From: Aquarana catesbeiana
Taxonomy: Eukaryota > Chordata > Amphibia > Anura > Ranidae
DNA: 64,000 bases
Assembly (NCBI RefSeq): GCF_042186555.1
Contig: NC_133336.1
Span: 192,966,937 to 193,030,936, forward strand
Direction of reading: 5' to 3'
In this document: positions 34,598 to 45,516 of the stretch, piece after piece
Layout of the letters: the number at the start of each line of letters is the position of its first letter
How positions within the stretch are numbered: position 1 is the first letter of the stretch
The notes under the pieces: model-generated
Told to the model about the DNA's origin: nothing
What the model saw: the letters and a program-made list of their open reading frames with translations, nothing else
Databases searched by the model: none
Translations under genes and position numbers: made by a program

Positions 34598-34690
34598 GTG
34601 TCTTTTATACAGGTAACAAACTGAGATTAGGAGCACTCCCTTTAAGAGAGTGCTCCTAATCTGAGTTCGTTACCCGTATAGAAGACACTT
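34598..34690. repeat. Perfectable hairpin in Tc1 5' UTR
   Basis: 'tcttttatacaggtaacaaac' and 'agattaggagcactccc' on the left face 'gagtgctcctaatctgag' and 'gttacccgtatagaagac' on the right, with a loop around 'tttaag'. Arms of ~44 bp. It lies between the left terminal repeat and the transposase start of the minus-strand Tc1, where it could act on its transcript or on transposition; that role is an inference. Confidence 0.7.
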
Positions 34691-35484
34691 GGGAGCCAGA
34701 AATCTTGCTGATTGATAGGGGATCAAATACTTATTTCACTCATTAAAATGCAAATCAATTTATAACTTTTTTGAAATGCGTTTTTCTGGATATTTTTGTT
34801 GTTATTATGTCTCTCATTGTTAAAATAAACCGACCAATAAAACTATAGACAGATTATTTCTTTGTCTGTGGGCAAACGTACAAAGTCAGCAGAGGATCAA
34901 ATACTTTTTTTCCTCACTCTATGCACATGGCATTTCTCAAGTCAGAATTGAAGTCTGTTATTTGTAAAAAAAATATTGCAGAAATACAGTGCCTTGTAAA
35001 AGTACCCCCCCCCCCCCTCCCCCCCCCTTGGCATTTTTCATGTTTTGTTGCCTCACAACCTGCTGGAATTAACATAGATTGTTTGAGGATTTGCATCATT
35101 AAATTTGCAGAACATGCCCACAACTTTGAAGATGTTTTTTTTTTTTATTGTGAAGCAAATAACAAATAGGACAAAATAACAGAAAAAGTCAATGTGCATA
35201 ACTATTCACCCCCCTAAAGTCAATACTGTGTAAAGCACCCTTTTGCGGCTATCACAGCTCCAAGTCGCTTTGGATAAGTCTCTATGAGCTTGCCACATCT
35301 TACCACTGGGATTTTTGCCCATTCCTTCTTGCAAAACTGCTCCAGCTCCTTCAAGTTGGATGGTTTGCTCTTGTGAACAGCAATCTTTAAGTCTGACCAC
35401 CAGTGGCGTCGCTAGGGGGTGGCTTTTGGGGCTATAGCCCCAAATCTGAAGCCCATAGCCCTGAGTTTCTGCAGGGGTCCCCAA

Positions 35485-35699
35485 GGGGAGGGGAGGCTCT
35501 CTGGGGACCCTGATTTAAGTAGGGGGCTCTCTGGGGACCCTGATGTAAGGGGGAGGCTCTCTGGGAACCTTGATGCAGGGGGGGGGGGGGCTCTCTGGGG
35601 ACCCTGATTTTAATGGGAAGGCTCTCTGGGGACCCTGATTTTAGGGGGAGGCTCTCTGGGGACCCTGATTTAAGGGGGAGGCTCTCTGGGGACCCTGAT
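35485..35699. repeat. Minisatellite in hAT element, continued at 41221-41350
   Basis: Seven or so units of ~28-33 bp with core ggctctctggggaccctgat and spacer 'gtaaggggga' or 'tttaaggggga'. The array continues beyond the nested TTAA element at 41221-41350. The TTAA target lies in the spacer (gatTTAAggggg), so the array itself supplied the insertion site. Confidence 0.85.
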
Positions 35700-36149
35700 T
35701 TAACCACTTCAGCCCCGGAAGGTTTTACCCCCTTCCTGACCAGAGCACTTTTTACAATTCAGCACTGCGTCGCTTTAACTGCTAATTGTGCGGTCATGCA
35801 ATGCTGTACCCAAACGAAATTTGTGTCCTTTTCTTCCCACAAATAGAGCTTTCTTTTGATGGTATTTGATCACCTCTGCCATTTTTATTTTTTGCGCTAT
35901 ACACGGAAAAAGACCGAAAATTTTGAAAAAAAATGATATTTTCTACTTTTTGTTCTAAAAAAAATCCAATAAACTCAATTTTAGTCATACATTTAGGCCA
36001 AAATGTATTCAGCCACATGTCTTTGGTAGAAAAAATGTCAATAAGTGTATATTTATTGGTTTGCGCAAAAGTTATAGCGTCTACAAACTAGGGTACATTT
36101 TCTGGAATTTACACAGCCTTTAATTTATGACTGCCTATGTAGTTTCTTG

Positions 36150-37620
36150 AGGTGCTAAAATGGCAGGGCAGTACAAAACCCCCACAAATGACCCCATTTT
36201 GGAAAGTAGACACCCCAAGGAATTTGCTGAGAGGCATGTTGAGCCCATTGAATATTCATTTTTTTTGTCCCAAGTGATTGAATAATGACAAAAAAAAAAA
36301 AAAAAAATTACAAAAAGTTGTCACTAAATGATATATTGCTCACACAGGCCATGGGCATATGTGGAATTGCACCCCAAAATACATTTAGCTACTTCTCCTG
36401 AGTATGGGGATACCACATGTGTGGGACTTTTTGGGAGCCTAGCCGCGTACGGGGCCCCGAAAACCAATCACTGCTTTCAGGATTTCTAAGTGCGTACATT
36501 TTTGATTTTACTCCTCACTACCTATCACAGTTTTGAAGGCCATAAAATTCCCAGATGGCATAAAACCCCCCCAAATGACCCCATTTTGGAAAGTAGACAC
36601 CCCAAGCTATTTGCTGAGAGGCATGTTGAGTCCATGGAATGTTTTATATTTTGACACAAGTTGCGGGAAAGTGACAAATTTTTTTTTTTTTTTTTTTTTT
36701 GCACAAAGTTGTCACTAAATGATATATTGCTCACACAGGCCATGGGCATATGTGGAATTGCACCCCAAAATACATTTAGCTGCTTCTCCTGAGTATGGGG
36801 ATACCACATGTGTGAGACTTTTTGGGAGCCTAGCCGCGTACGGGGCCCCGAAAACCAATCACTGCCTTCAGGATTTCTAAGGGCGTACATTTTTGATTTT
36901 ACTCCTCACTACCTGTCACAGTTTTGGAGGCCATGGAATGCCCAGGTGGCACAAAACCCCCCCAAATGACCCCATTTTGGAAAGTAGACACCCCAAGCTA
37001 TTTGCTGAGAGGCATGGTGAGTATTTTGCAGCTCTCATTTGTTTTTGAAAATAAAGAAAGACGAGAAAAAAAAATTTTTTTTTTTTTTTTTTTTTCAATT
37101 TTCAAAACTTTGTGACAAAAAGTGAGGTCTGCAAAATACTCACTATACCTCTCATCAAATAGCTTGGGGTGTCTACTTTCCAAAATGGGGTCATTTGGGG
37201 GGGGGGTTTGTGCCACCTGGGCATTCCATGGCCTCCGAAACTGTGATAGGCAGTGAAGAGTGAAATCAAAAGTTTACAGCCTTAGAAAGCCTGAAGGCGG
37301 TGATTGGTTTTCGGGGTCCCGTACGCGGCTAGGCTCCCAAAAAGTCTCACACATGTGGTATCCCCGTACTCAGGAGAAGCAACAGAATGTATTTTGGGGT
37401 GTAATTTCACATATTCCCATGGCATGTTTGAGCAATATATCATTTAGTGACAACTTAAAAATAAAAAAAATAAAAAATTGTCTCTTTCCCGCAACTTGTG
37501 TCACAATATAAAATATTCCATGGACTCGACATGCCTCTCAGCAAATAGCTTGGGGTGTCTACTTTCCAAAATGGGGTCATTTGGGGGGGTTTTGAACTGT
37601 CCTGGCATTTTATGCATTTT
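36150..37620. repeat. Palindromic tandem module in the TTAA element
   Basis: The block 'aaatgaccccattttggaaa' with 'gtagacaccccaag' occurs three times forward (about 36187, 36573, 36962) and twice inverted (about 37195, 37585), spaced ~390 bp and symmetric about 37080. Between blocks, 'catatgtggaattgcacccc' and 'gaaaaccaatcactgc' alternate in the same order. A 5-unit tandem that turns direction half way is present. Open frames here are readings of these modules. Confidence 0.75.
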
Positions 37621-39113
37621 ATGCACAACATTTAGAAGCTTATGTCACACATCACCCACTCTTCTAACCACTTGAAGACAAAGCCCTTTCTGACACTTTT
37701 TGATTACATAAAAAAATAATTTTTTTTTGCAAGAAAATTACTTTGAACCCCCAAACATTATATATTTTTTTAAAGCAAATGCCCTACAGATTAAAATGGT
37801 GGGTGTTTCATTTTTTTTTTCACACAGTATTTGCGCAGCGATTTTTCAAATGCATTTTTTGGGGAAAAAACACACTTTTTTTAATTTTAATGCACTAAAA
37901 CACACTATATTGCCCAAATGTTTGATGAAATAAAAAAGATGATCTTAGGCCGAGTACATGGATACCAAACATGACATGCTTTAAAATTGCGCACAAACGT
38001 GCAGTGGCGACAAACTAAATACATTTTTAAAAGCCTTTAAAAGCCTTTTTCAGGTTACCACTTTAGATTTACAGAGGAGGTCTACTGCTAAAATTACTGC
38101 CCTCGATCTGACGTTCGCGGCGATACCTCACATGCATGGTGCAATTGCTGTTTACATTTGACGCCAGACCGACGCTTGCGTTCGCCTTAGCGCGAGAGCA
38201 GGGGGGACAGGGGTGCTTTTTTTTTTTTTTTCTTTATTATTATTATTTTTTTATCTTATTTTTAAACTGTTCCTTTCATTTTTTTTTTTTTTTAAATCAT
38301 TTTTATTATCTCAGGGAATGTAAATATCCCCTATCATAGCAATAGGTAGTGACAGGTACTCTTTTTTGAAAAAATTGGGGTCTATTAGACCCTAGATTTC
38401 TCCGCTGCCCTCAAAGCATCTGACCACACCAAGATCGGTGTGATAAAATGCTTTCCCAATTTCCCAATGGCGCTGTTTACATCCGGCGAAATCTAAGTCA
38501 TAAAATGCTCATAGCTTCCGGTTTCTTAGGCCATAGAGATGTTTGGAGCCACTCTGGTCTCTGATCAGCTCTATGGTCAGCTGGCTGAATCACCGGCTGC
38601 ATTCTCAGGTTCCCTGTCGAGACAGGAGAGCCAGAGAAAAACACGGAAGACGTTGGGGGGCATTCCCTCTCACTGCTTGTAAAAGCAGTCTAGAGGCTAA
38701 TTAGCTGCTAGGATTGCTTTTACATGAAAGCCGATCGCTGGCTGAAAAGAATGATACCAAGATGATACCTAAACCTGCAGGCATCATTCTGGTATAACCA
38801 CTCAAAGTCGTGAATGGCGTACCTGAAGACAAAAAAATGGTTAACAATAAAGCACAGTAAACGGTAAGGTATAAAAAATTGCATATCTGAAAAGCAAACA
38901 TGATAAAACATAATAACAATAAAACATTGCAGAATAGAATACAGTAAAAAAGAGCAGAACAATAGAGAGAGAATAGAGAGAGAGAGAACAATAAAACGAC
39001 AACTATTTTTTTTTTATTTTATATTTTTGTATGTGTTTTTTTTTTTTTTTTTACACTTTTTTTTGTAGCTAACTTTTATAACTGTAACCGGTTCCAGGTT
39101 CGGGTCTCTCAAA

Positions 39114-39623
39114 ATGCGATGGCATCTTGGGAGACCCTGTGAAAGTGTGCCTAGTCTGTGCAATGCTGTACCCTACGCTAATACTCAACTAGTGAATGGT
39201 AGCGTTCAAAACATTCACCAATGCAAAGACCAGGATTGTCAGGACAGGAGGGACAATAATAGCGGGTGTCATGCCTATATCCGCGCTTGCTGCAGACACG
39301 ACATCTTTTTTGGGGGGGGTTCGTTGGGTAGGGGTACTCGGGAGGACATAAAGAAAATGCCTCTCATGCAGCCGACTGCATTTGGTTGGGGATGTGAATG
39401 GGGGAAGTACGGGCGCTGCAGAAGCGGTGGGTTCCCAATTAGGATTGGCGAATGCAGCAGGAAGGGCACTATGGGCACGACGGGCCTGTGTTTGTCATCT
39501 TCTTGGTGGCAGCGGGACACTACTTGTGCTTGCCACCTCACCAGCTTGAACTGCACTTATGGGACTCGCCACGTCACCAAGTGTTACTGCAGTGCTGGTT
39601 TGACTACGACCGGGGTGTACTAG
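39114..39623 (+). other. Open frame of 169 codons in TTAA element, probably not a gene
   Basis: Cysteine-rich predicted peptide (for example CKDQDCQDRRDN, CHAYIRACCRHD) without a recognised domain. A minus-strand frame overlaps it. It sits between the AT-rich centre and the duplicated 357-bp block of the TTAA element. It could be a remnant of the C-terminal cysteine-rich part of a mobiliser, but nothing in the sequence confirms that. Confidence 0.2.
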
Positions 39624-39626
39624 GCC

Positions 39627-40343
39627 GCTGGTGCTTGCCAGTTCACCAAAACGCTACAAAAAAAAAAAACTGTTAGCGATCGCAGGGATCAGGCCTGACT
39701 CTGCGAACGCTGCAGTTATGCGTTTAGTGTTTTGTAAGTGACAGTGATCGATCGATACTGCACTTGGGTGGGCTGGGCCGGGCGGAGGGGCAAAACGCAG
39801 GTGCTAGCAGGTATCTGGGCTGATCCCGCTAACACTGCGTGTTTGGGAACCCTAAACTGCTGGGGACGCTAGTATAGATCTGATCGGATCAGATATTGAT
39901 CTGTACAGATACTATACCACTAAGGGAGGTGTATGGTACGTGCGTGGGTGTTAGCGGTACTGGCGCTAATCTGACTCTGCCTGGGGCTGGTGCTTGCCAG
40001 TTCACCAAAATGCTACCAAGAAAACTGTTAGCGATCGCAGGGATCAGGCCTGACTCTGCGAACACTGCAGTTATGCGTTTAGTGTTTTGTAAGTGACAGT
40101 GATCGATCGATACTGCACTTGGGTGGGCTGGGCCGGGCGGAGGGGAAAAACGCAGGTGCTAGCAGGTATCTGGGCTGATCCCGCTAACACTGCGTTTTTG
40201 GGAACCCTAAACTGCTGGGGACACTAGTATAGATCTGATCGGATCAGATATTGATCTGTACAGATACTATACCACTAAGGGAGGCGTATGCTGCGTGCGT
40301 GGGTGTTAGCGGTACTGGCGCTAATCTGACGCTGCCTGGGGCG
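39627..40343. repeat. Direct tandem duplication, two ~357-bp copies
   Basis: Copies at 39627-39985 and 39986-40343 begin 'gctggtgcttgccagttcac' and include 'gttagcgatcgcagggatc', 'gtgatcgatcgatactgc', 'ctgatcggatcagatattg' and 'atactataccactaaggg'. They differ by only a few bases, so the duplication is younger than most divergence around it, or is maintained by exchange. Confidence 0.85.
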
Positions 40344-42469
40344 ACGCATATCACCGCCGGGCGATCAGGGGGCTAAACCTTTATTCGGTAATAAACGGCG
40401 GGTGCCCTGACACTATAAAAAATAAACAAACTAACCAGCGTCACCCGTAACAGTTATACGGTGATCAGTGGTGAAAGGGTTAACTAGGGGGCAATCAAGG
40501 GGTTAAAACATTTATTCGGTAGTATATGGGGGTCCCTGACGCTATAAAATGCTGACGGCGAACCTAAATATTTAGGTCCCTAACTAGCGTCACCAGCGAC
40601 ACTAATACAGCGATCAGAAAAATGATCGCTTAGTGACACTGGTGACAGGGGGTGATCAAGGGGTTAAAACTTTATTAGGGGGGGTTAGGGGGGTATCCTA
40701 GACCTAAAGGGGGGTAATACTAACTGCCCTAACACTGTAACTGTCACAAACTGACACCATGCAGTAATCAGAAAAAAAAAAAAAAAAATACTGCTTGCTG
40801 TCAGTTTGTGACAGGGGGGGGGGGTGATCGGGGGGGGATCGGGGGTGTAAAGTATGCCTGGCATGTTCTACTGTGTGTGTGTGTGTGTTGTGCACTTACA
40901 TGTCTTCTCTCCTCGGCGCTGGGACGGAAACTGCCAAGCCGAGGAGAGATGACATCACATCCTCTGCCTGTGTGAAACTACACACAGGCAGGGGAGGATT
41001 CCGATTGGCTGGGAGCGATCGCGAGGGGGGGGCCACGATCGGATGGTCTCCCCCTCACCTCCCGACGCTCCCAGTCAAATGCCGACCGCCGCTGGCACCG
41101 GGGGGGGGTCCGATCGGACCCCCCGCCCGCGGGAGGCAGATCACGTACAGGTACGTGATTCTGCCTGCCCGTGCCATTCTGCCGCCATATATGTGCGTTA
41201 GGCGGTTGGCAAGTGGTTAAGGGGGAGGCTCTCTGGGGACCCTAATGTAAGGGGGCTCTCTGGGGACCCTGATGCAAGGGGGAGGCTCTCAATGGACCCT
41301 GATGTAAGGGGGGGTTCTCTGGGGACCCTGAAGCAAGTGGGGGGCTCTCTGGAGATAAATACACACACACACACACACACCTATATTGCTGTATATACAT
41401 GTGTATGCTCACCCAAGCGTATGACTTTCTTTACTACGCTGCTATGGGCTCTAGCCCCAGATCTTTTGTAGACCTAGCAACGCCCCTGCTGACCACAGAT
41501 TTTCTATTGGATTGAGATCTGGGCTTTGACTAGGCCATTCCAACACATTTACATGTTTCCCCTTAAACCGCTCAAGTGTTGCTTTAGCAGTGTGTTTGGG
41601 GTCATTGTCCTGCTGGAAGGTAAACCTCCATCCTAGCCTCAAATCACACACAGAGTGGTACAGGCTTTGCTCAAGAATATCCCTGTATTTAGCACCATCC
41701 ATCTTTCCCTCAACTCTGACCAGTTTCCCAGTCCTGACTGCTGAAAAACGATGGTGTTCTTTGGGTGATGTGATATGTTGGGTTTGCGCCAGACATAGCG
41801 TTTTATTTTTTAATGGCCAAAAAGTAAAATTTTAGTCTCATCAGACCAGAGCACCTTTCTCCATACATTTTGGGAGTCTCTCACATGCCTTTTCGCAAAC
41901 TCAAAACGTGCCATTTTATTTTTTGCTGAAAGTAATGGCTTTCTTCTGGCCACTCTGCCATAAAGCCCAACTCTATGGAGCGTACAGCTTATTGTCGTCC
42001 TATGTACAGATACTCCAGTCTCTGCTGTGGAACTCTGCAGCTCCTCCAGGGTTACCTTAGGTCTCTGTGCTGCCTCTCTGATTAATGCCCTCCTTGCCCG
42101 GTCCATGAGTTTTGGTGTGCGGCCGTCTCTTGGCAGGTTTGCTGTTGTGCCATGTTCTTTCCATTTGGTTATGATAGATTTGATGGTGCTCCTAGGGATA
42201 ATCAAAGATTTGAATATTTTTTATAACCTAACCCTGACTTGTACTTCTGAACAACATTGTCCCTTACTTGTTTGGAGAGTTCCTTGGTCTTCATGGCAGT
42301 GTTTGGTTAGTGGTGTCTCTTGCTTAGGTGTTGCAGCCTCTGGGGCCTTTCAAAAAGGTGTGTATATGTAATGACAGATCATGTGACACTTAGATTGCAC
42401 ACAGGTGGACATCATTTCACTAATTATGTGATTTCTGAAGGCAATTGGTTGCACCAGAGCTTTGTGATG

Positions 42470-43095
42470 TAAATTTGCTATTGGGCATTTAGACCTGATA
42501 CATGAGGCTCTGGCATTTGGGTGCCGATGGAAGGCACAGGTGTTCTCAGGGATGATTGCTGGGCACATACTGCCCTAAACATTAGTACCTATAGGTGCAT
42601 CATCCAGCCACAGCAGATGTCAACCTCAGTTTTTTAGGCTGCCAGCAGTTGGCCTGGATTGTGTGCCTGTGCCCTCTGCCTGCACCTTAAAGCCGGAGCC
42701 CCATGGATTGGGCCTCAGTGCATGAGGCCTTAATACCTACAAGAAAAAGTGTGGGTGTTTCAACACAAAAGATATTGGGTTTATAAGAAAGTCATCAAAT
42801 TTAAAGTACTGTAATGCCACCCTCACGAGTGCCACTGTAACAGGTTCTTTCCCTACTCAGTACAGGTAGCCAGGTACCTCAGTATCTCATCTACACAAGC
42901 TCAATGACCAGTCCAGTGGTGTCTTTTTTTTTTTTTTTAAATGTATTGCTCAGTTACTTTTAACGTGGAAGAAAAGAAGGGTGTGAGATGCTCCAAAACA
43001 CTTTGTGCACAAATAGCAGAGAACTTTTCTCTACCTTTAAGCTGCAGAAATACTGTATCCTCCCCAGCTGGGGACCAGTGGGATTGCTGGAGAGG
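42470..43095. other. No gene recognised
   Basis: Unassigned DNA between a truncated Tc1 and palindrome P2. A T run (42927-42939) is the only simple sequence. It includes the target of P2 at its right end. Confidence 0.35.
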
Positions 43096-43714
43096 CTTTA
43101 GCAGAAAATGACAAAAAAGGAATTTATACTCAGCACTGCCTCTCTAAACCGTTAATATACATATACCCGCATCAAATATGTGTCATATAACAACATGTAT
43201 GATAAAGTGCCAGTATAGTGCAAAAAAGTGCATTCAATAAGTTCTACAGATGTGCAAAATAAAGTGCAATCAATAAAGTTCATCAAGTGTAGGGTACAGG
43301 GCTGGTGGCACGTTGATGTAATCTTGGTGACTTCCCGTGCTCCCCTCCTGGGTCCCCACTCACCAGATAAAGATGATAAATGCACCTGTGTATATCAAGA
43401 TGGTGTCTCCTGTCCAGCGAATATGTAGATCGATCGTGCCTCAGAGAATGGGATCTCCTGTCCTCCACCACATGATGTAAATCCTAAACACTTTACTCAA
43501 AGACGATCGGGATAGTAAAGTTTGGGCAAGTGAAGCAAAGAGGACATATAGTGTAATACTGCAAGGTTTATTAAAAAGTTTAAATTCATTACGCTTACAT
43601 CAGAATCTTTAAAAATGTGCAAAATTGCCACCTTGGCATCCAAACAGCCTTCACAGATTATCCTTAGCTTAAGGCGGCACTAAAAGTATATAAGACAGCC
43701 AATCACAGACTCCA

Positions 43715-43765
43715 TAAGCTTCTGATGACGCCCAGTGGGAGGGGCGAAACATGTCAAAAAAGCTA
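43715..43765 (+). ncRNA. Hammerhead-ribozyme motif with canonical core
   Basis: Box CTGATGA (43722-43728) is canonical. One extra base (C43729) precedes stem II, GCCC (43730-43733) with GGGC (43742-43745). Then GAAA (43746-43749), palindrome ACATGT (43749-43754) as stem III, and C at the cleavage position (43755). Stem I is short, AGCTT (43717-43721) with AAGCT a few bases beyond the cut. A palindromic stem III of this kind is known to favour dimeric ribozymes in PLEs. This is the best candidate for activity in the window. Confidence 0.7.
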
Positions 43766-44395
43766 AGGATAATCTGTGAAGGCTGTTTGAATGCCAAGGT
43801 GGCAATTTTGCACATTTTTAAAGATTCTGATGTAAGTTTAATGATTTTAAACTTTTTAATAAACCTTGCAGTATTACACTATATGTCCTCTTTTCTTCAC
43901 TTGCCCAAACTTTACTATCCTGATCGTTTTTGACTGAGTAAAGTGTATAGGATTTACATCATGTGGTGGAGGAGAGGAGATCCCATTCTCTGAGGCACGA
44001 TCAATCTACATATTCGCTAGACAGGAGACACCATCTTGATATACACAGGCGCATTTATCATCTTTATCTGGTGAGTGGGGACCCAGGAGGAGAGCACAGG
44101 AAGTCATCAAGATTACATCAACGTGTCACCAGCCCTGTACCCTACACTTGATGAACTTTATTGATTGCACTTTATTTTGCACATCTGTAGAACTTATTAT
44201 TGAATGCACTTTTTTGCACTATACTGGCACTTTGTCATACATGTTGTTATATGACACATATTTGATGCGGGCATATGTATATTAACGGTTTAGAGAGGCA
44301 GCATTGAGTATAAATTCCATTTTTGTCACTTTTTGGGGTACTTACCTTGCACTACAGCGACAGCCCTATTGCATATGCACATATATGTATATGTG

Positions 44396-44512
44396 TAAAT
44401 ATATATATATATAGATATATAGATATATATCTATATATCTATAGATATATATAGATATATAGATATATATATATCTATATATCTATATAGATATATATAT
44501 ATAGTATTCATT
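44396..44512. repeat. TATAGATA-type microsatellite with hairpin potential
   Basis: 'atatatagatatatag' and 'tatctatatatctatag' units alternate, making a self-complementary run. It lies within the 3' extension of the right-hand copy in P2. Confidence 0.85.
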
Positions 44513-44567
44513 ATTTTTTATTTTTCCACGGCGTGGGTTTAATCTTAAAATTCTTTAGCAGAAAATG

Positions 44568-45079
44568 GGCTGAAATGGTCTAGCATCTGGCAGCTGCAGG
44601 ACTATTGAGCACTGCACACAGGGGGATTTTGGTTCTGCTCACAGATCCTGGCAATGATCAGTCCGGAGATACAACCTCCAGCAGAATAGCCCAGTTCCCA
44701 TTCCAGAAATGGGGGGGTCAAAAGACAAGCAGTCCTCCTTACCTCAAGCTCCTGGATCCATCCCCCAGGGTAGAAAGAGAGAACAGACTTTCCAGGGTTC
44801 CAGCCTATTTGACAGTAACCCCGCCACCATCTGGGCACACCTCCCCAGGGATTGGCTAAGCCCTACTAAATATTCAGGCCACGAATTTGAATCCTCACAC
44901 CCTAAGCTCCAGAAACTTCTTCTAGAGACAGGGGAAGGTAATCAAACTCCCAGCCTTTGAAACCCCAAACAGACTGTACTAAACAATTCCTGCTTCTGTG
45001 CCTACAGCAGAAGCTAACACTAGATGTGCCTAATAGCCTTACTTTGAGGGTGCTACAGTACTACTAAACATTGTTAAAC
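44568..45079. other. No gene recognised
   Basis: Unassigned DNA. Two overlapping frames (44605-44960) have proline- and serine-rich readings but no domain, start context or repeat kinship. Confidence 0.35.
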
Positions 45080-45082
45080 TTA

Positions 45083-45516
45083 TGCCCTGTACACACGGTC
45101 GGACTTTGTTCGGACATTCCGACAACAAAATCCTACAATTTTTTCCGACGGATGTTGGCTCAAACTTGTCCTGCATACACACGGTCACACAAAGTTGTCG
45201 GAAAATCCGATTGTTCTGAACGTGGTGACGTAAAACACGTACGTCGGGACTGTAAACGGGGCAGTAGCCAATAGCTTTCATCTCTTTATTTATTCTGAGC
45301 ATGCGTGGCACTTTGTGCGTCGGATTTGTGTACACACGATCGGAATTTCCGACAACGGATTTTGTTGTCGGAAAATTTTATAGCCTGCTCTCAAACTTTG
45401 TGTGTTGGAAATTCCTATGGAAAATGTGTGATGGAGCCTACACATGGTCGGAATTTCCGACAACAAGGTCCTATCACACATTTTCCGTCGGAAAATCCGA
45501 CCGTGTGTACGGGGCA
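45083..45516. mobile_element. MITE with TTA duplication, PIF/Harbinger-like
   Basis: Ends TGCCCTGTACACACGGTCGG and inward TGCCCCGTACACACGGTCGG. Flanked by TTA at 45080-45082 and 45517-45519. Inner repeats of 'cggaatttccgacaac' and 'ttttccgtcggaaaatccga' make it a multi-hairpin molecule. A 3-bp TWA duplication suggests PIF/Harbinger mobilisation. Relatives: 30931-31335 and a fragment at 54785-54870. Confidence 0.8.

Larger units (their letters stand above)
30722..34919 (-). mobile_element. Tc1-like transposon with two nested insertions
   Basis: Long inverted ends: 30722-30905 ('gcatttgaacccctgctga', 'aaataatgatcag'-like blocks, 'gaaaaacgcatttcaaaa') match in reverse 34740-34919 ('ttttgaaatgcgtttttctg', 'gtcagcagaggatcaaatac'). 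The right end meets TA at 34920-34921; the left lacks its outermost bases. A MITE (30931-31335) lies in the 3' UTR and a hAT element (31834-34101) splits the transposase. A hairpin of about 45-bp arms at 34598-34690 is a subterminal feature of this family. Confidence 0.85.
35704..41216 (+). mobile_element. 5.5-kb TTAA-flanked transposon
   Basis: Flanked by TTAA at 35700-35703 and 41217-41220. Ends CCACTTCAGCCCCGGAAGG and, inward from the right, CCACTTGCCAACCGCC. It is the most complete copy of the family present at 520, 1085, 11640, 12480, 20839 and 29883. Layout: conserved 5' block (to 36110), palindromic tandem module (36150-37620), AT-rich centre, a block with a 170-residue open frame (39114-39623), a 357-bp direct duplication (39627-40343), 3' block with 'gatcaaggggttaaaac' repeats and a GC-rich end. 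I remember this text as an abundant ranid repeat. No transposase domain seen, so it is likely non-autonomous; TTAA and CCA ends favour piggyBac-like. Confidence 0.8.
35401..41488. mobile_element. hAT non-autonomous element, 8-bp duplication, enlarged by a nested element
   Basis: Left end CAGTGGCGTCGCTAGGGGG, right end CCTAGCAACGCCCCTG (inward CAGGGGCGTTGCTAGG). Flanked by CTGACCAC at 35393-35400 and 41489-41496, matching the hAT pattern nTnnnnAn. Next to the ends 'gctatagcccca' and 'tagccccagat' are also inverted. Without the TTAA element (35704-41216) it is only about 570 bp, most of it a minisatellite with core ggctctctggggaccctgat. Confidence 0.9.
35215..42290 (-). pseudogene. Tc1 transposase split by hAT insertion
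   Basis: The N-terminal part at 41810-42205 shows the second helix-turn-helix region (STIKSIITKWKEHGTT, RALIREAAQRPKVTLEELQ) and VWRKVLWSDETKILLFG with the first catalytic D. About 50 bp are deleted near 41745, removing the usual HGGGSIMLWGC block. 41497-41702 carries LRLGWRFTFQQDNDPKHTAK (second D) and QSPDLNPIENLW (E present). The C-terminus after the insertion site reads KKEWAKIPVVRCGKL ... GAVIAAKGCFTQY at 35215-35400. The catalytic triad is visible but the gene is destroyed by insertion and deletion. Confidence 0.85.
34987..42470 (-). mobile_element. Tc1-like transposon split by a 6-kb hAT insertion
   Basis: The left end is TA (34985-34986) followed by CAGTGCCTTGTAAAAGTA. The transposase C-terminus lies at 35215-35400, then the hAT element 35401-41488, then the rest of the transposase to about 42290 and 5' UTR to about 42470. 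The opposite terminal repeat is not seen, so the element is truncated at its 5' side. A C-rich run at 35006-35029 has replaced part of the usual terminal text. Confidence 0.85.
43111..44552. mobile_element. Palindromic PLE-derived insertion P2, perfect 15-bp target duplication
   Basis: Flanked by CTTTAGCAGAAAATG at 43096-43110 and 44553-44567, perfect over 15 bp. Left arm 43111-43672 and right arm about 43757-44335 are inverted copies; a spacer of ~85 bp between them holds a hammerhead motif (43722-43755). The right copy has AATAAA at 43859 and continues 217 nt past the arm (44336-44552), including an AT-rich microsatellite. The arm text 'ggtgagtggggaccc' followed by 'gagcaca' is shared with the 3' region of the PLE at 54908-61427 (minus strand, near 55480), which ties this non-coding palindrome to PLEs. 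Confidence 0.85.

Noticed and set aside
39114..39623. Zinc-finger-like protein gene from cysteine spacing
   Set aside because: Cysteines are not in a regular finger pattern and an antisense frame overlaps; listed only as a doubtful open frame.
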